From Gemmataceae bacterium (GTDB lineage: Bacteria > Planctomycetota > Planctomycetia > Gemmatales > Gemmataceae), in assembly GCA_901538445.1 (NCBI GenBank), contig LR594584.1:3009586-3073585 (forward strand): a stretch of 64,000 nt of DNA, in the 5' to 3' direction. The notes under the pieces are model-generated. The model did not search any database and was not told the origin of the DNA. It saw only the letters and a list, made by a program, of their open reading frames with translations. The translations under genes and the position numbers were made by a program. Shown here piece by piece: positions 9,420-18,314 of this stretch (the first letter of the stretch is position 1; each line of letters starts with the position of its first letter).

Positions 9420-10265
9420 ATGACCGATGAGGTGAGTTCCCTGCGGCCGCGGATGATGTCCGTGGCGTACCGGATGCTCGGGAGCGTGGCCGACGCCGAG
9501 GACGCGGTGCAGGACGCGTTCGTGCGGTATCACACGGCCGGCGGGGTGTCGTCGCCCGAAGGGTTCCTGGTCCGTACCACCACCCGCATCTGCATCGACC
9601 GGCTGCGGGAGCGGCGGCGCAAGGAGTACGTCGGCCCGTGGGTGCCGGAACCGGTGGCGACGCGGGCGGAGAAGCGAAGCGACGTCCTGGCCGAGTCGCT
9701 CACCCAGGCGTTTCTCCTTCTCTTGGAGCGACTGACCCCGGACGAGCGGGCTGCGTTCCTGCTCCGCACGGTGTTCGACTACGAGTACGCCGAAATTGCC
9801 GAGGTCGTGGGCAAATCCGAGGAGGCCGTACGGCAACTGGTGAGCCGGGCGCGGGGGCGGCTCGGGCTGGACGGCGACCGCCGGTTCCCCGCGGCTCCGG
9901 CTCGGGCGGACGAACTGGCCGAGCGGTTCATGGCCGCGTGCCGGACCGGCGACGTGAAAGCGGTCGAGGCGTTGCTCGCCTCCGACGCCGAGGTTCACTC
10001 GGACGGCGGCGGGAAGGTGTCGGCGGCGCGGGTGGTGATCCGCGGTCGGGATAAGGCGGCCCGCTTCCTGACCGGTGTGTTCCGCAAGCGGTGGTTTCAG
10101 GAAGTTAGCGTGGCGACGGTGAACGGCGAGCCGGGGCTGGTGTTTCGGTCCGGCGATGCGGTCGCGGCGGTGCTGTCGCTACAGGTCGAGGGCGACGTGC
10201 GGGCGGTGTACATCGCGGTCAACCCGGACAAGCTCGGCCGCTGGGCCGCGGCCGAAGTCGAGTAA
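9420..10265 (+). CDS. sigJ: SigJ-like ECF41 sigma factor with SnoaL-like C-terminus
   Basis: 281 residues. Regions 2 and 4 of an ECF sigma factor (MMSVAYRMLGSVADAEDAVQ; LTPDERAAFLLRTVFDYEYAEIAEVVGKSEEAVRQLVSRAR) are followed by about 100 residues of SnoaL/NTF2-like fold (LAERFMAACRTGDVKAVEALLA; ARFLTGVFRKRW). This is the ECF41 architecture, in which the C-terminal domain modulates sigma activity and no separate anti-sigma factor is needed. It sits between two NAD(P)-binding oxidoreductase genes, the usual ECF41 context. Confidence 0.9.
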   Translation: MTDEVSSLRPRMMSVAYRMLGSVADAEDAVQDAFVRYHTAGGVSSPEGFLVRTTTRICIDRLRERRRKEYVGPWVPEPVATRAEKRSDVLAESLTQAFLLLLERLTPDERAAFLLRTVFDYEYAEIAEVVGKSEEAVRQLVSRARGRLGLDGDRRFPAAPARADELAERFMAACRTGDVKAVEALLASDAEVHSDGGGKVSAARVVIRGRDKAARFLTGVFRKRWFQEVSVATVNGEPGLVFRSGDAVAAVLSLQVEGDVRAVYIAVNPDKLGRWAAAEVE

Positions 10266-10289
10266 CACAAACCACATGAGGAATCAGCC

Positions 10290-11039
10290 ATGAAGATCGT
10301 CGTGATCGGCGGGAGCGGACTCATCGGCAAGAAGCTCGTACCCATTCTTCAGCAGCGGGGCCACGAGGCGGTCGTCGCCTCCCGCTCGTCCGGGGTCGAT
10401 GCCCTGACCGGCGCGGGGTTGGCCGCGGCGATGGCGGGCGCGGACGTGGTCGTGGACGTGTCGAACTCGCCGTCGTGGGAGGACGCCGCGGTGATGGCGT
10501 TCTTCGACACGTCCACCCGCAACTTGTTGGCGGCGGAGAAGGCGGCCGGGGTGCGGCACCACGTCGCGCTGTCGGTGGCCGGGGCCGACCGGCTGCCCGA
10601 CAGTGGATACATGCGGGCGAAGGTCAACCAGGAGAAGCTGATCGCGGCCGGCGGGGTGCCGTACACCGTCGTCCGGGCCACGCAGTTCTTCGAATTTCTC
10701 GGCGGCATCGCCGGGCCGGGTGGCGATGACCTCCGGCTCCCGACAGCCCCCATGCAGCCGATCGCGGCCGAAGACGTAGCGGACGGCATGGCCGACGCCG
10801 CCATCGCTCCGCCGCTGAATGCCATTGTCGATTTGGCCGGGCCAGAGTCGCTCTCCATCGCCGAGTTCGTGGGACGGTTCCTGGCCGCGAGCGGGGACAA
10901 GCGGTCCGTGGTCGCGGACCCGCAGGCCACGTACTTCGGCGCGGCGCTGGACGCCCAGGGTCTGAACCCCGGGGCGAACCCGCGGCTCGGGCCGACCCGG
11001 TTCGAGGAATGGGCGGCCCGCGCCGGTTTGAAGGGGTAG
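10290..11039 (+). CDS. NmrA-like atypical SDR / NAD(P)-binding protein
   Basis: A 249-residue protein starting MKIVVIGGSGLIGKKLVP, with the GxxGxxG dinucleotide motif and the atypical-SDR pattern of NmrA/HSCARG proteins (VDVSNSPSWED, ALSVAGADRLPDSGYMRAK, YTVVRATQFFEFLGG). These enzymes reduce small carbonyl compounds or act as NADP redox sensors. It follows the ECF41 sigma gene by 24 bp in the same direction and is a probable member of that regulon. Confidence 0.85.
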   Translation: MKIVVIGGSGLIGKKLVPILQQRGHEAVVASRSSGVDALTGAGLAAAMAGADVVVDVSNSPSWEDAAVMAFFDTSTRNLLAAEKAAGVRHHVALSVAGADRLPDSGYMRAKVNQEKLIAAGGVPYTVVRATQFFEFLGGIAGPGGDDLRLPTAPMQPIAAEDVADGMADAAIAPPLNAIVDLAGPESLSIAEFVGRFLAASGDKRSVVADPQATYFGAALDAQGLNPGANPRLGPTRFEEWAARAGLKG

Positions 11040-11067
11040 AGGGTAAACGACCTCGGAGGGCTGCCGT

Positions 11068-12135
11068 ATGAACCCGCTGCTCCGCCGGGTCGGCATCGCG
11101 TTGCCGATCGTCCAGGCGCCGATGGCCGGCGTCTCGACCCCGGAGATGGCCGCCGCCGTGTCGAATGCCGGCGCGCTCGGTTCGATCGGAATCGGAGCGG
11201 CCGACCCGGAGGCCGCCCGAGCCATGATCCGCGCCGTTCGGTCCGGGACCGCCCGCCCGTTCAACGTGAATGTGTTCTGCCACGCTCCGGCGGTCTCCGA
11301 TCCCGGACGCGAGTCCGCCTGGGTCGCCCGACTGGCTCCCGAATTCGCGCGGTATGGCGTGACTCCTCCCGAGCAGTTGCGGGAGATCTACACGAGCTTC
11401 GTGGCCGACGCGGCAACACAAGCGGTGCTGCTGGCGGAAAAGCCGGCGGTCGTCAGCTTCCACTTCGGCCTGCCCGACGCGGGCGTGATTGCGGCCCTTC
11501 GTCGAGCCGGGATCGTCCTCCTCGCCACCGCGACGAACCTCGAAGAGGGGAGGGCCATCGCCGCGGCCGGGATCGATGCGGTGGTCGCGCAGGGGTACGA
11601 GGCAGGTGGTCACCGCGGGGTGTTCGACCCGGCAGCCCCGGACGACCGGCTCGGGACGCTTACCTTGACCCGTCTGCTGGTGAAAGCGCTCGGTATTCCA
11701 GTCATCGCGGCCGGCGGGATCATGGACGGGGCAGGGATCGCCGCCGCCCTGGCGCTCGGCGCAGACGCCGCACAGCTCGGTACGGCGTTCGTCGCCTGCC
11801 CGGAATCCTCGGCGGACGCCGGATACCGCGGGGCGCTTCTCGGCCCGCCAGCGGAGCACACGGTGATGACGGCAGCGATCTCGGGCCGCCCCGCCCGCTG
11901 CCTTGCCAACCGGTACACGGCGCTCGGTGAGGGCCTCGAACCGGGAGCGATCCCCGACTACCCGATCGCTTACGACGCGGGGAAAGCGCTCCATGCTGCG
12001 GCCAAAGCGCGCGGGGAGTTCGGGTACGGGGCGCAGTGGGCAGGGCAGGGCGCGCCGCTGGCGCGGTCGCTCCCCGCGGCCGAACTGGTCGCGCGCCTCA
12101 AGGAGGAGGTGGAGCAGGCCCGGCTACCCGGATGA
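11068..12135 (+). CDS. nitronate monooxygenase (NPD-type flavoprotein)
   Basis: A 355-residue TIM-barrel flavoprotein: start [15 protein letters not shown]-type ([20 protein letters not shown]), catalytic-region motif [15 protein letters not shown], and [32 protein letters not shown] for FMN phosphate binding. These are the hallmarks of class I nitronate monooxygenase, which oxidises toxic alkyl nitronates with oxygen. Its 3' end overlaps the convergent tautomerase gene by 12 bp. It probably belongs to the same detoxification cluster as the upstream SDR. Confidence 0.88.
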   Translation: MNPLLRRVGIALPIVQAPMAGVSTPEMAAAVSNAGALGSIGIGAADPEAARAMIRAVRSGTARPFNVNVFCHAPAVSDPGRESAWVARLAPEFARYGVTPPEQLREIYTSFVADAATQAVLLAEKPAVVSFHFGLPDAGVIAALRRAGIVLLATATNLEEGRAIAAAGIDAVVAQGYEAGGHRGVFDPAAPDDRLGTLTLTRLLVKALGIPVIAAGGIMDGAGIAAALALGADAAQLGTAFVACPESSADAGYRGALLGPPAEHTVMTAAISGRPARCLANRYTALGEGLEPGAIPDYPIAYDAGKALHAAAKARGEFGYGAQWAGQGAPLARSLPAAELVARLKEEVEQARLPG

Positions 12136-12342
12136 CTTCTCCGCCGTCTGCTTGCGGAACTCCGGGGTCGGCAGCCCGCCGACGCCCCAGTTCTCCAGTT
12201 CCACTTCCTGGATGATCACGAAGGTCAGCGCGGGCGGCTTGTTCAGCACGTCCACCAGCAGGTCCGTCGCGCCCTTGATGAGGGCCGCCTTCTGCTCCGG
12301 CGTCACCCCCTCGCGGGTGACCTGGATGGTCACGATCGGCAT
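12124..12342 (-). CDS. 4-oxalocrotonate tautomerase family protein
   Basis: 72 residues, starting [22 protein letters not shown]. The Pro after the initiator Met is the catalytic base of the 4-OT/MIF superfamily once Met is removed, and the helix/strand order and length match. Small paralogues work as tautomerases or dehalogenases in aromatic-compound breakdown. It lies 17 bp downstream of the SDR at 12360..13073 on the same strand and likely shares its transcript. Confidence 0.85.
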   Translation of the reverse strand: MPIVTIQVTREGVTPEQKAALIKGATDLLVDVLNKPPALTFVIIQEVELENWGVGGLPTPEFRKQTAEKSSG

Positions 12343-12359
12343 CGCGCTCTCCTCGTTGG

Positions 12360-13073
12360 TTACCAGTGGCCGGCGTGCGCGCCGCCGTCGACGTGGAGCG
12401 TCTCGCCGGTCACGAACGTGGCCGCCTCGAGGTACAGTACCGCGTCGACCACTTCCTGCACCGTGCCCATCCGCCCGACCGGGTGCAGCCCGGCGAGGAA
12501 GGCGTGCGTCTCCGGCTTGTGCATCGGCGTCGCGATGACGCCAGGTGCCACCGCGTTCACGCGGATGCCCTTGTCCGCGTACTCGATGGCGAGCGACCGG
12601 GTGACCGCGTCCAGCCCGCCCTTGGTGAGCGACGCCAGCGCCGACGGAACGCCCTTCACGGGCTGGCCGACGAGCGTGGTGGTCATGTTCACGACGTGAC
12701 CGCCACCCTGAGCGAGCATCTGTCGGATCGCGCTCTGCGAGACGTAGAAGAACCCGGCGAGGTTGAGCGAGATCTTGGTGGCGAAGTCCTCGGGCGTGTA
12801 CTCGGTGAACGGCTTAGCGATGAACATGCCCGCGTTGTTCACCAGCGTGTTCACCCGGCCGAACTTGGCGACCGCTTCGGCGATCACGCGCTCGGCGACG
12901 GCCGGGTCGGCGATGTCGCCCGGGACGGCCAGCACGTCCGTCGCGGCGTCGGGCTTGATCGACCGGGAGTTGGCGACGACCCGGTACCCCTTGTCCAGGA
13001 ACCCGCGGACCAGCCCGGCCCCGATCCCCTGCGACGCGCCGGTGACGACGGCCACCTTGCGTTCGGTGCTCAT
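12360..13073 (-). CDS. SDR-family oxidoreductase lacking the usual catalytic Tyr
   Basis: 237 residues with the classical SDR frame: cofactor motif TGASQGIG, NNAG structural motif (LVNNAGMFIAKPF), and C-terminal VDGGAHAGHW. At the place where YxxxK is expected, the sequence is ALASLTKGGL: Lys is kept but Tyr is replaced by Ala. This is seen directly; related groups with a TTLVGQPV..VPS..A..TKGGL pattern are known to me as a recurring subfamily. It may be a divergent enzyme or a binding protein. It forms a tight minus-strand group with the tautomerase. Confidence 0.82.
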   Translation of the reverse strand: MSTERKVAVVTGASQGIGAGLVRGFLDKGYRVVANSRSIKPDAATDVLAVPGDIADPAVAERVIAEAVAKFGRVNTLVNNAGMFIAKPFTEYTPEDFATKISLNLAGFFYVSQSAIRQMLAQGGGHVVNMTTTLVGQPVKGVPSALASLTKGGLDAVTRSLAIEYADKGIRVNAVAPGVIATPMHKPETHAFLAGLHPVGRMGTVQEVVDAVLYLEAATFVTGETLHVDGGAHAGHW

Positions 13074-13142
13074 GACGTGTCTCCGGATGACGTGCTATCG
13101 GAAGGGAAGGCCCACCCGAATCACCGGGCGGGCCGGTTCGTT

Positions 13143-13559
13143 TTAGATCAGGTTGATCTCGACGTCGATGTTGCCGCGCGTGGCCTTCGAGTACGGGCAG
13201 ATCTGGTGGGCGGCGTCCACGATCTCGCGGGCCGCCGCCGGATCCAGGCCCGGCAGGCTCACGTTGAGGCGAGCGCGGAGCAGGTAGCCGCTCTCGTTCG
13301 TGCCGAGGTCCACTTCGGCATCGACCGCCCGGTCGGCCGGGAGCGCGACCTTCTTCTGTGCCGCCGCCACGCCCATCGCGCCGATGAAGCAGGCCGACCA
13401 GCCGGCGGCGAAGAGCTGCTCCGGGTTGGTGCCGGTCCCGGACGTACCGGGGGACGAGAGCTTGACGTCGAGCCGGCCGTCCGAGGTGCGGGACGCGCCG
13501 TCGCGCCCGCCGGTGGTGTGGGTCTTGGCCGTGTAGAGAACCTTGTCGAGCGTGGTCAT
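13143..13559 (-). CDS. ohr: Ohr/OsmC-type organic hydroperoxide resistance protein
   Basis: 138 residues. The two active Cys are in the expected contexts: GWSACFIGAMG (peroxidatic Cys) and AAHQICPYSKATRGN (resolving Cys), together with TNPEQLFAAG and a C-terminal DVEINLI. This matches Ohr, the homodimeric thiol peroxidase that reduces lipid and organic hydroperoxides using lipoylated partners. RBS AAGGAG precedes the ATG. The neighbours are SDR genes on the same strand. Confidence 0.92.
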   Translation of the reverse strand: MTTLDKVLYTAKTHTTGGRDGASRTSDGRLDVKLSSPGTSGTGTNPEQLFAAGWSACFIGAMGVAAAQKKVALPADRAVDAEVDLGTNESGYLLRARLNVSLPGLDPAAAREIVDAAHQICPYSKATRGNIDVEINLI

Positions 13560-13617
13560 GACGAACTCCTTGTGAAAGAGGGTTGTGGTATCAGAAGTCC
13601 TGTGCGAACGGGCGGGT

Positions 13618-14370
13618 TTACACCTGGGCCATCCCGCCGTCCACCGACAGGTCGATACCGGTCACGAAGCTGCTGTCGTCGGAGGCGAGGAACAGGGCGA
13701 CGGTCGCGATCTCCTCGGGCCGGCCCATCCGGCCGAGCGGCACCTGGGCGGCGAACCCCGCCTTGAGTTGATCCACCTGGTCCTTCGTCGGGGCGACGGT
13801 GTCGAAGATGGGCGTGTCCACCGGGCCGGGGCTGAGTGTGTTCACCCGGATCTTGCGGTCCTTCAGGTCACTGGTCCATGACCGAGCGAACGACCGCACC
13901 GCCGCCTTGGTGGCGCTGTACACGCTGAACGCCGGCGACCCGGTGTACCCGGCGATCGACCCGTTCAGGATCACCGACCCGCCGTCGGGCATGAGCGGCA
14001 GGGCCTTCTGGACGGTGAACAGCAGCCCCTTCACGTTGATGTCGAAGAGCTTGTCGACGTGCGCCTCGGTGACCTGGTCGATCGGCACGAACTCCCCGGC
14101 GCCGGCGTTGGCGAACACGACGTCCACCTTCCCGTGCTTCTCCTTCACGATCGCGTACAGCTGATCGAGGTCGGCGAGCTTGGCCACGTCGCCCTGCACG
14201 GCAGTGACGTTCTTGCCGATCTCCTTCACCGCCGCGTCCAGCTCGGCCTGCCGCCGGCCGGTGATGTACACGTACGCCCCTTCCCGCACGAACAGCTTGG
14301 CGGTGGCCAGCCCCATCCCGCTGTTCCCGCCCGTAATGACTGCGACCTTGCCTTCGAGTTTCTTCGACAT
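13618..14370 (-). CDS. SDR-family oxidoreductase
   Basis: A 250-residue classical short-chain dehydrogenase. Cofactor motif TGGNSGMGLATAKLF, NAGAGEF in place of NNAG, catalytic Ser in LNGSIAGYTG and catalytic YSATKAAVRS; C-terminal motif PLGRMGRPEEIATVALFLAS and VDGGMAQV. All catalytic residues are present, unlike the SDR at 12360. ATG 14370 is used. It shares orientation with ohr and stands opposite the HxlR regulator, which is a plausible controller of this cluster. Confidence 0.9.
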   Translation of the reverse strand: MSKKLEGKVAVITGGNSGMGLATAKLFVREGAYVYITGRRQAELDAAVKEIGKNVTAVQGDVAKLADLDQLYAIVKEKHGKVDVVFANAGAGEFVPIDQVTEAHVDKLFDINVKGLLFTVQKALPLMPDGGSVILNGSIAGYTGSPAFSVYSATKAAVRSFARSWTSDLKDRKIRVNTLSPGPVDTPIFDTVAPTKDQVDQLKAGFAAQVPLGRMGRPEEIATVALFLASDDSSFVTGIDLSVDGGMAQV

Positions 14371-14432
14371 GACCGACTCCCGTTTGTAATGTTGCGAACC
14401 GGATCGGACCGCCACTCCGGCGGTCCGGTAAA

Positions 14433-14585
14433 CTACGCGTTGCGGGACACCGCGAGGAACCACCGCAGCCCGGCCTCGAACGCCTTGGCCTTGTCCGTCT
14501 TCCAGAGCTGCTGAGCGGGCTTTTCCGGGCGGGCCGGAGGTTTCGGCCGGACAGCGTTCGCGCGAGTCAGGATTGCGGCGGCCAT
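14433..14585 (-). CDS. small basic protein of 50 residues (tentative)
   Basis: A short minus-strand frame reading MAAAILTRANAVRPKPPARP and ending in LRWFLAVSRNA, with AAGGGGA upstream of its ATG. The N-terminal half is Pro/Arg/Ala-rich and the C-terminal half could form one amphipathic helix. It is transcribed away from the HxlR regulator out of the shared intergenic region and precedes the SDR/ohr group. There is no known family; it could be a leader peptide or chance. Confidence 0.4.
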   Translation of the reverse strand: MAAAILTRANAVRPKPPARPEKPAQQLWKTDKAKAFEAGLRWFLAVSRNA

Positions 14586-14601
14586 CTCTCGGTCCCCTTA
14601 G

Positions 14602-14657
14602 TTGTTGTTTGCAACTGACCGGGTATACAATGGGCATCGGTTGCATCTTGCAACTGA
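14602..14657 (+). promoter_or_regulatory. HxlR intergenic control region with two TTGCAACTGA copies
   Basis: Two perfect direct copies of TTGCAACTGA start at 14609 and 14648, 39 bp apart, between the divergent small gene and the HxlR gene. A possible -35 TTGTTG (14602) lies 18 bp from a -10-like TACAAT (14626). Direct repeats flanking a promoter are consistent with an autoregulatory operator for the HxlR dimer; binding is inferred. Confidence 0.5.
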
Positions 14658-14701
14658 AGCAAAAATTCTCTCCCCCCTCGAGCTGGAGAGGGAGTAAAGC
14701 C

Positions 14702-15160
14702 ATGAAACGCAAGAGTTTCGAGAACGCCGAATGCCCGCTGGCCCGGTCCCTTGAGGCGATTGGGGACACTTGGTCGGTACTCATCGTCCGTCAGGCGTTC
14801 GCGGGCGACCGGCGGTTCGGAGAGTTCGAGAAGAGCCTCGGGGTGGCGAAGAACATCCTGACCGTGCGGTTGCGGAAGCTGGTCGCGCTCGGGATACTCG
14901 AACAGGTTCCCGTCGAGGGGAGCGCGCACCACGAGTACGCACTGACCGAGAAGGGCCGCGGTTTGAACTTGGTGCTGATGGCGATCCGTCAGTGGGGCGA
15001 GGGGTGCGGGGGCGACACCCCGTACGTGCTGGTGGACAAGCGGGACCGCAAGCCGGTCAAGCCGCTGGCGTTCCACGCCCATGACGGGCGCGAGCTGGCG
15101 GCGGAAGACATGGAGTTGGTGCCCGCTGAAGAGTTCAGCCGGGCCGCGCGGCGGAAGTAA
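14702..15160 (+). CDS. HxlR-family transcriptional regulator
   Basis: 152 residues. The start MKRKSFENAECPLARSLEAIGD contains the Cys found early in most HxlR members, followed by the winged helix (WSVLIVRQAFAGDRRFGEF, LGVAKNILTVRLRKLVALGI, YALTEKGRGL). HxlR proteins are MarR-related repressors that often sense aldehydes, quinones or disulfide stress through that Cys. It stands opposite the SDR/ohr cluster and upstream of DinB/flavin-reductase genes, suggesting redox-dependent control. Confidence 0.9.
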   Translation: MKRKSFENAECPLARSLEAIGDTWSVLIVRQAFAGDRRFGEFEKSLGVAKNILTVRLRKLVALGILEQVPVEGSAHHEYALTEKGRGLNLVLMAIRQWGEGCGGDTPYVLVDKRDRKPVKPLAFHAHDGRELAAEDMELVPAEEFSRAARRK

Positions 15161-15163
15161 CCG

Positions 15164-15637
15164 TCACCCCACCAGCTTCTTGAGCAGTGCGATCTGCCCG
15201 GCGTGGTAGGCGTAATGCTGGGCCGTACCGTGGAGCATGACCGCGACCGGGTACGTCTTCCCCGGCACGGTCTCGTCAAACTTGTCCGCACTCAGTCCGG
15301 CGATCACATCGAGCAGCTTGCGGTGCTGGCGGTCGAGGTTGTCGAGCGCGCTCTCCCACGCTGATTCCGAAGTGTCGGTCACGAGCGGGAAGTTGCCCGC
15401 CTCCGGTTCGCCGATCGGCCGCCACTCGGTGATCCGCTGGGCAACCACCTCGATCCACGCGGCGAGGTGGTTCACCAGCACCCACGCGGAGTGAGCCAGT
15501 TGCGGGTGCTTGTGCGCCGCGTCCGCAGCCGTCACGCCCTCCAGCACTTCTCGTAGCGGCGGCCCGTGCCAGGCGTCGCCGTCGTAAGCCCGGCGCAGTT
15601 CGTCCTCGATGCGGGCGAGTTCCCCGGTCCGCGGCAT
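15164..15637 (-). CDS. DinB-like metal-binding four-helix protein
   Basis: 157 residues, all helical, with the three-His metal site typical of the DinB/YfiT superfamily: one in AWVLVNHLAAWIE and two near the C-terminus in TAQHYAYHAGQIALLKKL. These proteins include bacillithiol/mycothiol transferases and damage-induced proteins. It converges on the HxlR gene, leaving only 3 bp between stops. The thiol partner in planctomycetes is not clear. Confidence 0.85.
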   Translation of the reverse strand: MPRTGELARIEDELRRAYDGDAWHGPPLREVLEGVTAADAAHKHPQLAHSAWVLVNHLAAWIEVVAQRITEWRPIGEPEAGNFPLVTDTSESAWESALDNLDRQHRKLLDVIAGLSADKFDETVPGKTYPVAVMLHGTAQHYAYHAGQIALLKKLVG

Positions 15638-15658
15638 GGTTCTTCCTCGGGTGTCGGC

Positions 15659-16216
15659 CTACGACTCCAGCATCTCCGGCTTGAACTTCCGCCGGTAGCT
15701 CTTGTTCTCCCCGGCGATCATGAACACCCCGTCCCCGCGGTAGTGGACGGTCTTCGGGTACTTCGGTGACGTGGCGACGTGCGCCTTCACGCACTCGAAG
15801 ACGAACAGGCTGTACTTCTTCGCCTGGCTGTCATCCACCAGCTTGCACTCGAAGTTGGCGTAGCATTCCTCGATCAGCGGCACCCCGACCTTCTTCGCAT
15901 TCGCCGGGGTGAGCCCGAACTCGGTGAACTTGTCCACCTCCGGCCCGTGCGTGTTACCCACCCCGATGACCGCATCGATCAGGTCGAAGGCGGGCACGTT
16001 GATGACGCACTCCCGGCTCTTCTCGATTAGTTCGCGGCTGTGGTTCTGGTCCCAGATGTAGCAGCCGACGTGGTCGTACCCGAGCAGCATGTGCCAGCCC
16101 ATCGTCATGATGTCCCGGTCATCCCCGTGGGCGGAGCTGACCAGAATGACGGGGCCGGGTTCGAGGAACCGGCGGATCTTGTCGACGGGGAAGTCACCCT
16201 TCTTGTGCTTTTTCAT
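15659..16216 (-). CDS. flavin reductase family protein (flavoredoxin-like)
   Basis: 185 residues starting MKKHKKGDFPVDKIRRFLEPGPV. A split-barrel FMN-binding fold is indicated by VILVSSAHGDDRDIMTMGWHM, GVGNTHGPEVDKFTEFGLTPA and LIEECYANFECKLVD, the pattern of the DIM6/NtaB flavin-reductase family. These reduce FMN with NAD(P)H or act as flavoredoxins. GGAGGCAAC stands just before the ATG. It lies upstream of dinB on the same strand, so the two may be co-transcribed. Confidence 0.88.
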   Translation of the reverse strand: MKKHKKGDFPVDKIRRFLEPGPVILVSSAHGDDRDIMTMGWHMLLGYDHVGCYIWDQNHSRELIEKSRECVINVPAFDLIDAVIGVGNTHGPEVDKFTEFGLTPANAKKVGVPLIEECYANFECKLVDDSQAKKYSLFVFECVKAHVATSPKYPKTVHYRGDGVFMIAGENKSYRRKFKPEMLES

Positions 16217-16265
16217 GTTGCCTCCGGTGGTTCGGATGCAACTCTCACACCGGGTGGTCAACTCC

Positions 16266-16658
16266 TTACGCGAGGTTGAGCTGCCACGATACGCCGAAGC
16301 GGTCGCTGACCCAGGTGAACTTGCGGCTGAACCCGTAGTTCGCCGGCGGCATCAGCACCCCGCCGCCATCCGACAGGGTGGCGAAGGCCTGATTCAGTTC
16401 GGCCTCGTCGGCACATTCGACGAACAGCGAGGCGGACGGGGTGAAGGTGAACGCGTGCGGCGCCGGGCTGTCGATGCACGCCAGACGGTGACCGGCAATT
16501 GTGAACTCGGCCCGCATGATGGAGCCTTCCGGACCCGGGCCGCCCGGCCCGTACTTTTGCACGGCGCCGACGGAGCCGCCGAAGAGCGAGACGTACAGCG
16601 TCATCGCCTCCTCGGCCTTCCCCTCGAACATGAGCTGCGTGACGACGCTGCGTGGCAT
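16266..16658 (-). CDS. VOC/glyoxalase-fold protein (PhnB-like)
   Basis: 130 residues. Start MPRSVVTQLMFEGKAEEAMT, then LYVSLFGGSVGAVQKYGPG, the beta-alpha-beta-beta-beta half typical of PhnB/3-demethylubiquinone methyltransferase-like VOC proteins; the second half ends YGFSRKFTWVSDRFGVSWQLNL. Such proteins are usually small-molecule binders or isomerases of unknown substrate. The start at 16658 is used because the upstream in-frame residues are low complexity and GGAGG precedes this ATG. Confidence 0.85.
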   Translation of the reverse strand: MPRSVVTQLMFEGKAEEAMTLYVSLFGGSVGAVQKYGPGGPGPEGSIMRAEFTIAGHRLACIDSPAPHAFTFTPSASLFVECADEAELNQAFATLSDGGGVLMPPANYGFSRKFTWVSDRFGVSWQLNLA

Positions 16659-16849
16659 TCCTGGTCCTCCGGTGAAAAGGGGAAAGTAGATCAATGAACC
16701 CGGTACGTGTCGAGGTCAGCAGGAGCGCCCGATCGTGTTGGGTCCGCGGAGGTGACCCGTAAAATGGTCTCCTCGGTATGCTCGAGTGGTGTACCCAGAG
16801 CGGCGGCGTGGAACGCTGGCCGAAATCACATCGCCCGAAGGAGTTCCTC

Positions 16850-17722
16850 ATGAATCCGCGACTCACCGGACTTGCGTCGTTCGTCGCCTGCGCCTTCCTG
16901 ACGTCGGCCGCGGTCGGCGAAGAGCCGGTCAAGAAGACCGTGAAGGCCAGTGACGGGCTGAGCATCGCCTGCGACATCCGGGGCAAGGGGGACACGGCCC
17001 TCGTGTTCCTGCACGGCTGGGGCGGTGACCGGGAATACTGGAAGCACCAGGCCGATGCCTTCGCCGCCGACTACACGGTCGTCACCCTCGACCAGGCCGG
17101 GCACGGCGCGTCGGGCAAGGAACGCAAGGTGTGGACGGTTGAAGCCCTCGCGGGCGACGTCGAGTCCGTGGTCAAGGACCTGAAGCTCAAGCGGGTGGTC
17201 CTGGTCGGCCACTCGATGGGTGGGTCGGTCGCGCTCCTGGCCGCCAAGAAACTGCCGGGGACGGTCGTTGCGGTGGTCGGGGTAGACACCCTGCAGGACG
17301 CCGAGATGAAGCGGCCCGATGATACGGTGAAGTCGCTAACGGCGGGACTGGAGAAGGACTTCAAGGTGACGGTGGGCGGGATGGCCGCCGGACTGCTCTC
17401 CGAAAAGTCCGACGCCAAGCTCAAGGAGTGGATCGGGGAGAAGGCGGCGAGCCGTGAGCCTGCCATTGCGATCGCCCTGATCAAGGACCTGTTCGCCCTC
17501 GACCAGAAGAAGGCGTTCAAGGAGGCCGGGGTGCCGGTGCGGTGCGTCAACTCGTCCGGCGGGTTCCCGTTCTTCACCCCGACGGCGGTCGAGACGAACA
17601 AGAAGTACGCCGACTACGACGCGGTCACCATCCCGGACGTCGGCCACTACCCGATGCTGGAGAAGCCGAAGGAGTTCAACGACAAGCTCCGGGACGTGCT
17701 CAAGAGGTTGTCAAAGAAATGA
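16850..17722 (+). CDS. secreted alpha/beta hydrolase
   Basis: 290 residues with an N-terminal signal peptide (LTGLASFVACAFLTSAAVG, cleavage near AVGEE). Hydrolase motifs in order: oxyanion FLHGWGGDREYW, nucleophile VGHSMGGSVAL, and catalytic His in IPDVGHYPMLEKP. The expected acid is not obvious in the usual GxxD position. GAAGGAG lies upstream of the ATG. It is probably a periplasmic esterase or haloperoxidase-like enzyme; the substrate is unknown. Confidence 0.85.
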   Translation: MNPRLTGLASFVACAFLTSAAVGEEPVKKTVKASDGLSIACDIRGKGDTALVFLHGWGGDREYWKHQADAFAADYTVVTLDQAGHGASGKERKVWTVEALAGDVESVVKDLKLKRVVLVGHSMGGSVALLAAKKLPGTVVAVVGVDTLQDAEMKRPDDTVKSLTAGLEKDFKVTVGGMAAGLLSEKSDAKLKEWIGEKAASREPAIAIALIKDLFALDQKKAFKEAGVPVRCVNSSGGFPFFTPTAVETNKKYADYDAVTIPDVGHYPMLEKPKEFNDKLRDVLKRLSKK

Positions 17723-17840
17723 GCCGCCCGGAGACGAAACGAAGCCAGCAGGCGGGGAAAGCTGCTGGCCCGTATGAAGGGCCGGACGCGCACGTCACGA
17801 ATGCACGAACTATACGGTTGTCAACCGACGAGTTGAGACG

Positions 17841-18314
17841 TCACATCGTCTTCGCCAGCGCGACGAGTTGGTCGAGCGCCTTGCCCCAGCCGGTGTGGAA
17901 GCCCATCGCCTCGTGCTTCTGCCGGCCGTCCGCGGTGCTGTGCATGACCGTCGCCGTGTACTTCGTCCCGGAACCGCTCGGCTCCAGCACGATGATCGCC
18001 GTGAACACGAACGGCACGTCGGCGCCCAGGTTCGCGGGCCGGTAACCGGGCAGCAATGCCCCGGTCCACACCAGCTTCCGGTTCGGCACGACTTCGAGGT
18101 AGCAACCGGTGTTCGGGAACCGCTCCCCCTCGGGCGACTCCATCACCGTGTGGAACTTCCCGCCCGGCGTCAGATCGACCTCGGCGTGGATTGTCTTCCA
18201 CGGGGCCGGGGTGAACCACTTCTTCAGGTGGTCCGGCGTGGTCCACGCCTTCCACACCAGTTCCGGGGCGACGTCCACGGTGCGCGTGAACGACAGGTCG
18301 AGGTCCGGGTTCAT
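17841..18314 (-). CDS. SRPBCC / AHSA1-type START-like protein
   Basis: 157 residues of the AHSA1 (activator of Hsp90 ATPase homologue) group: LSFTRTVDVAPELVWKAWTTPDHLKKWF, VDLTPGGKFHTVM, and C-terminal HTGWGKALDQLVALA. The fold forms a deep hydrophobic pocket. Its ATG overlaps the stop of the ArsR gene by four bases. An ArsR repressor directly coupled to an AHSA1 protein is a very common bacterial pair, in which the repressor controls its partner. Confidence 0.9.
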   Translation of the reverse strand: MNPDLDLSFTRTVDVAPELVWKAWTTPDHLKKWFTPAPWKTIHAEVDLTPGGKFHTVMESPEGERFPNTGCYLEVVPNRKLVWTGALLPGYRPANLGADVPFVFTAIIVLEPSGSGTKYTATVMHSTADGRQKHEAMGFHTGWGKALDQLVALAKTM

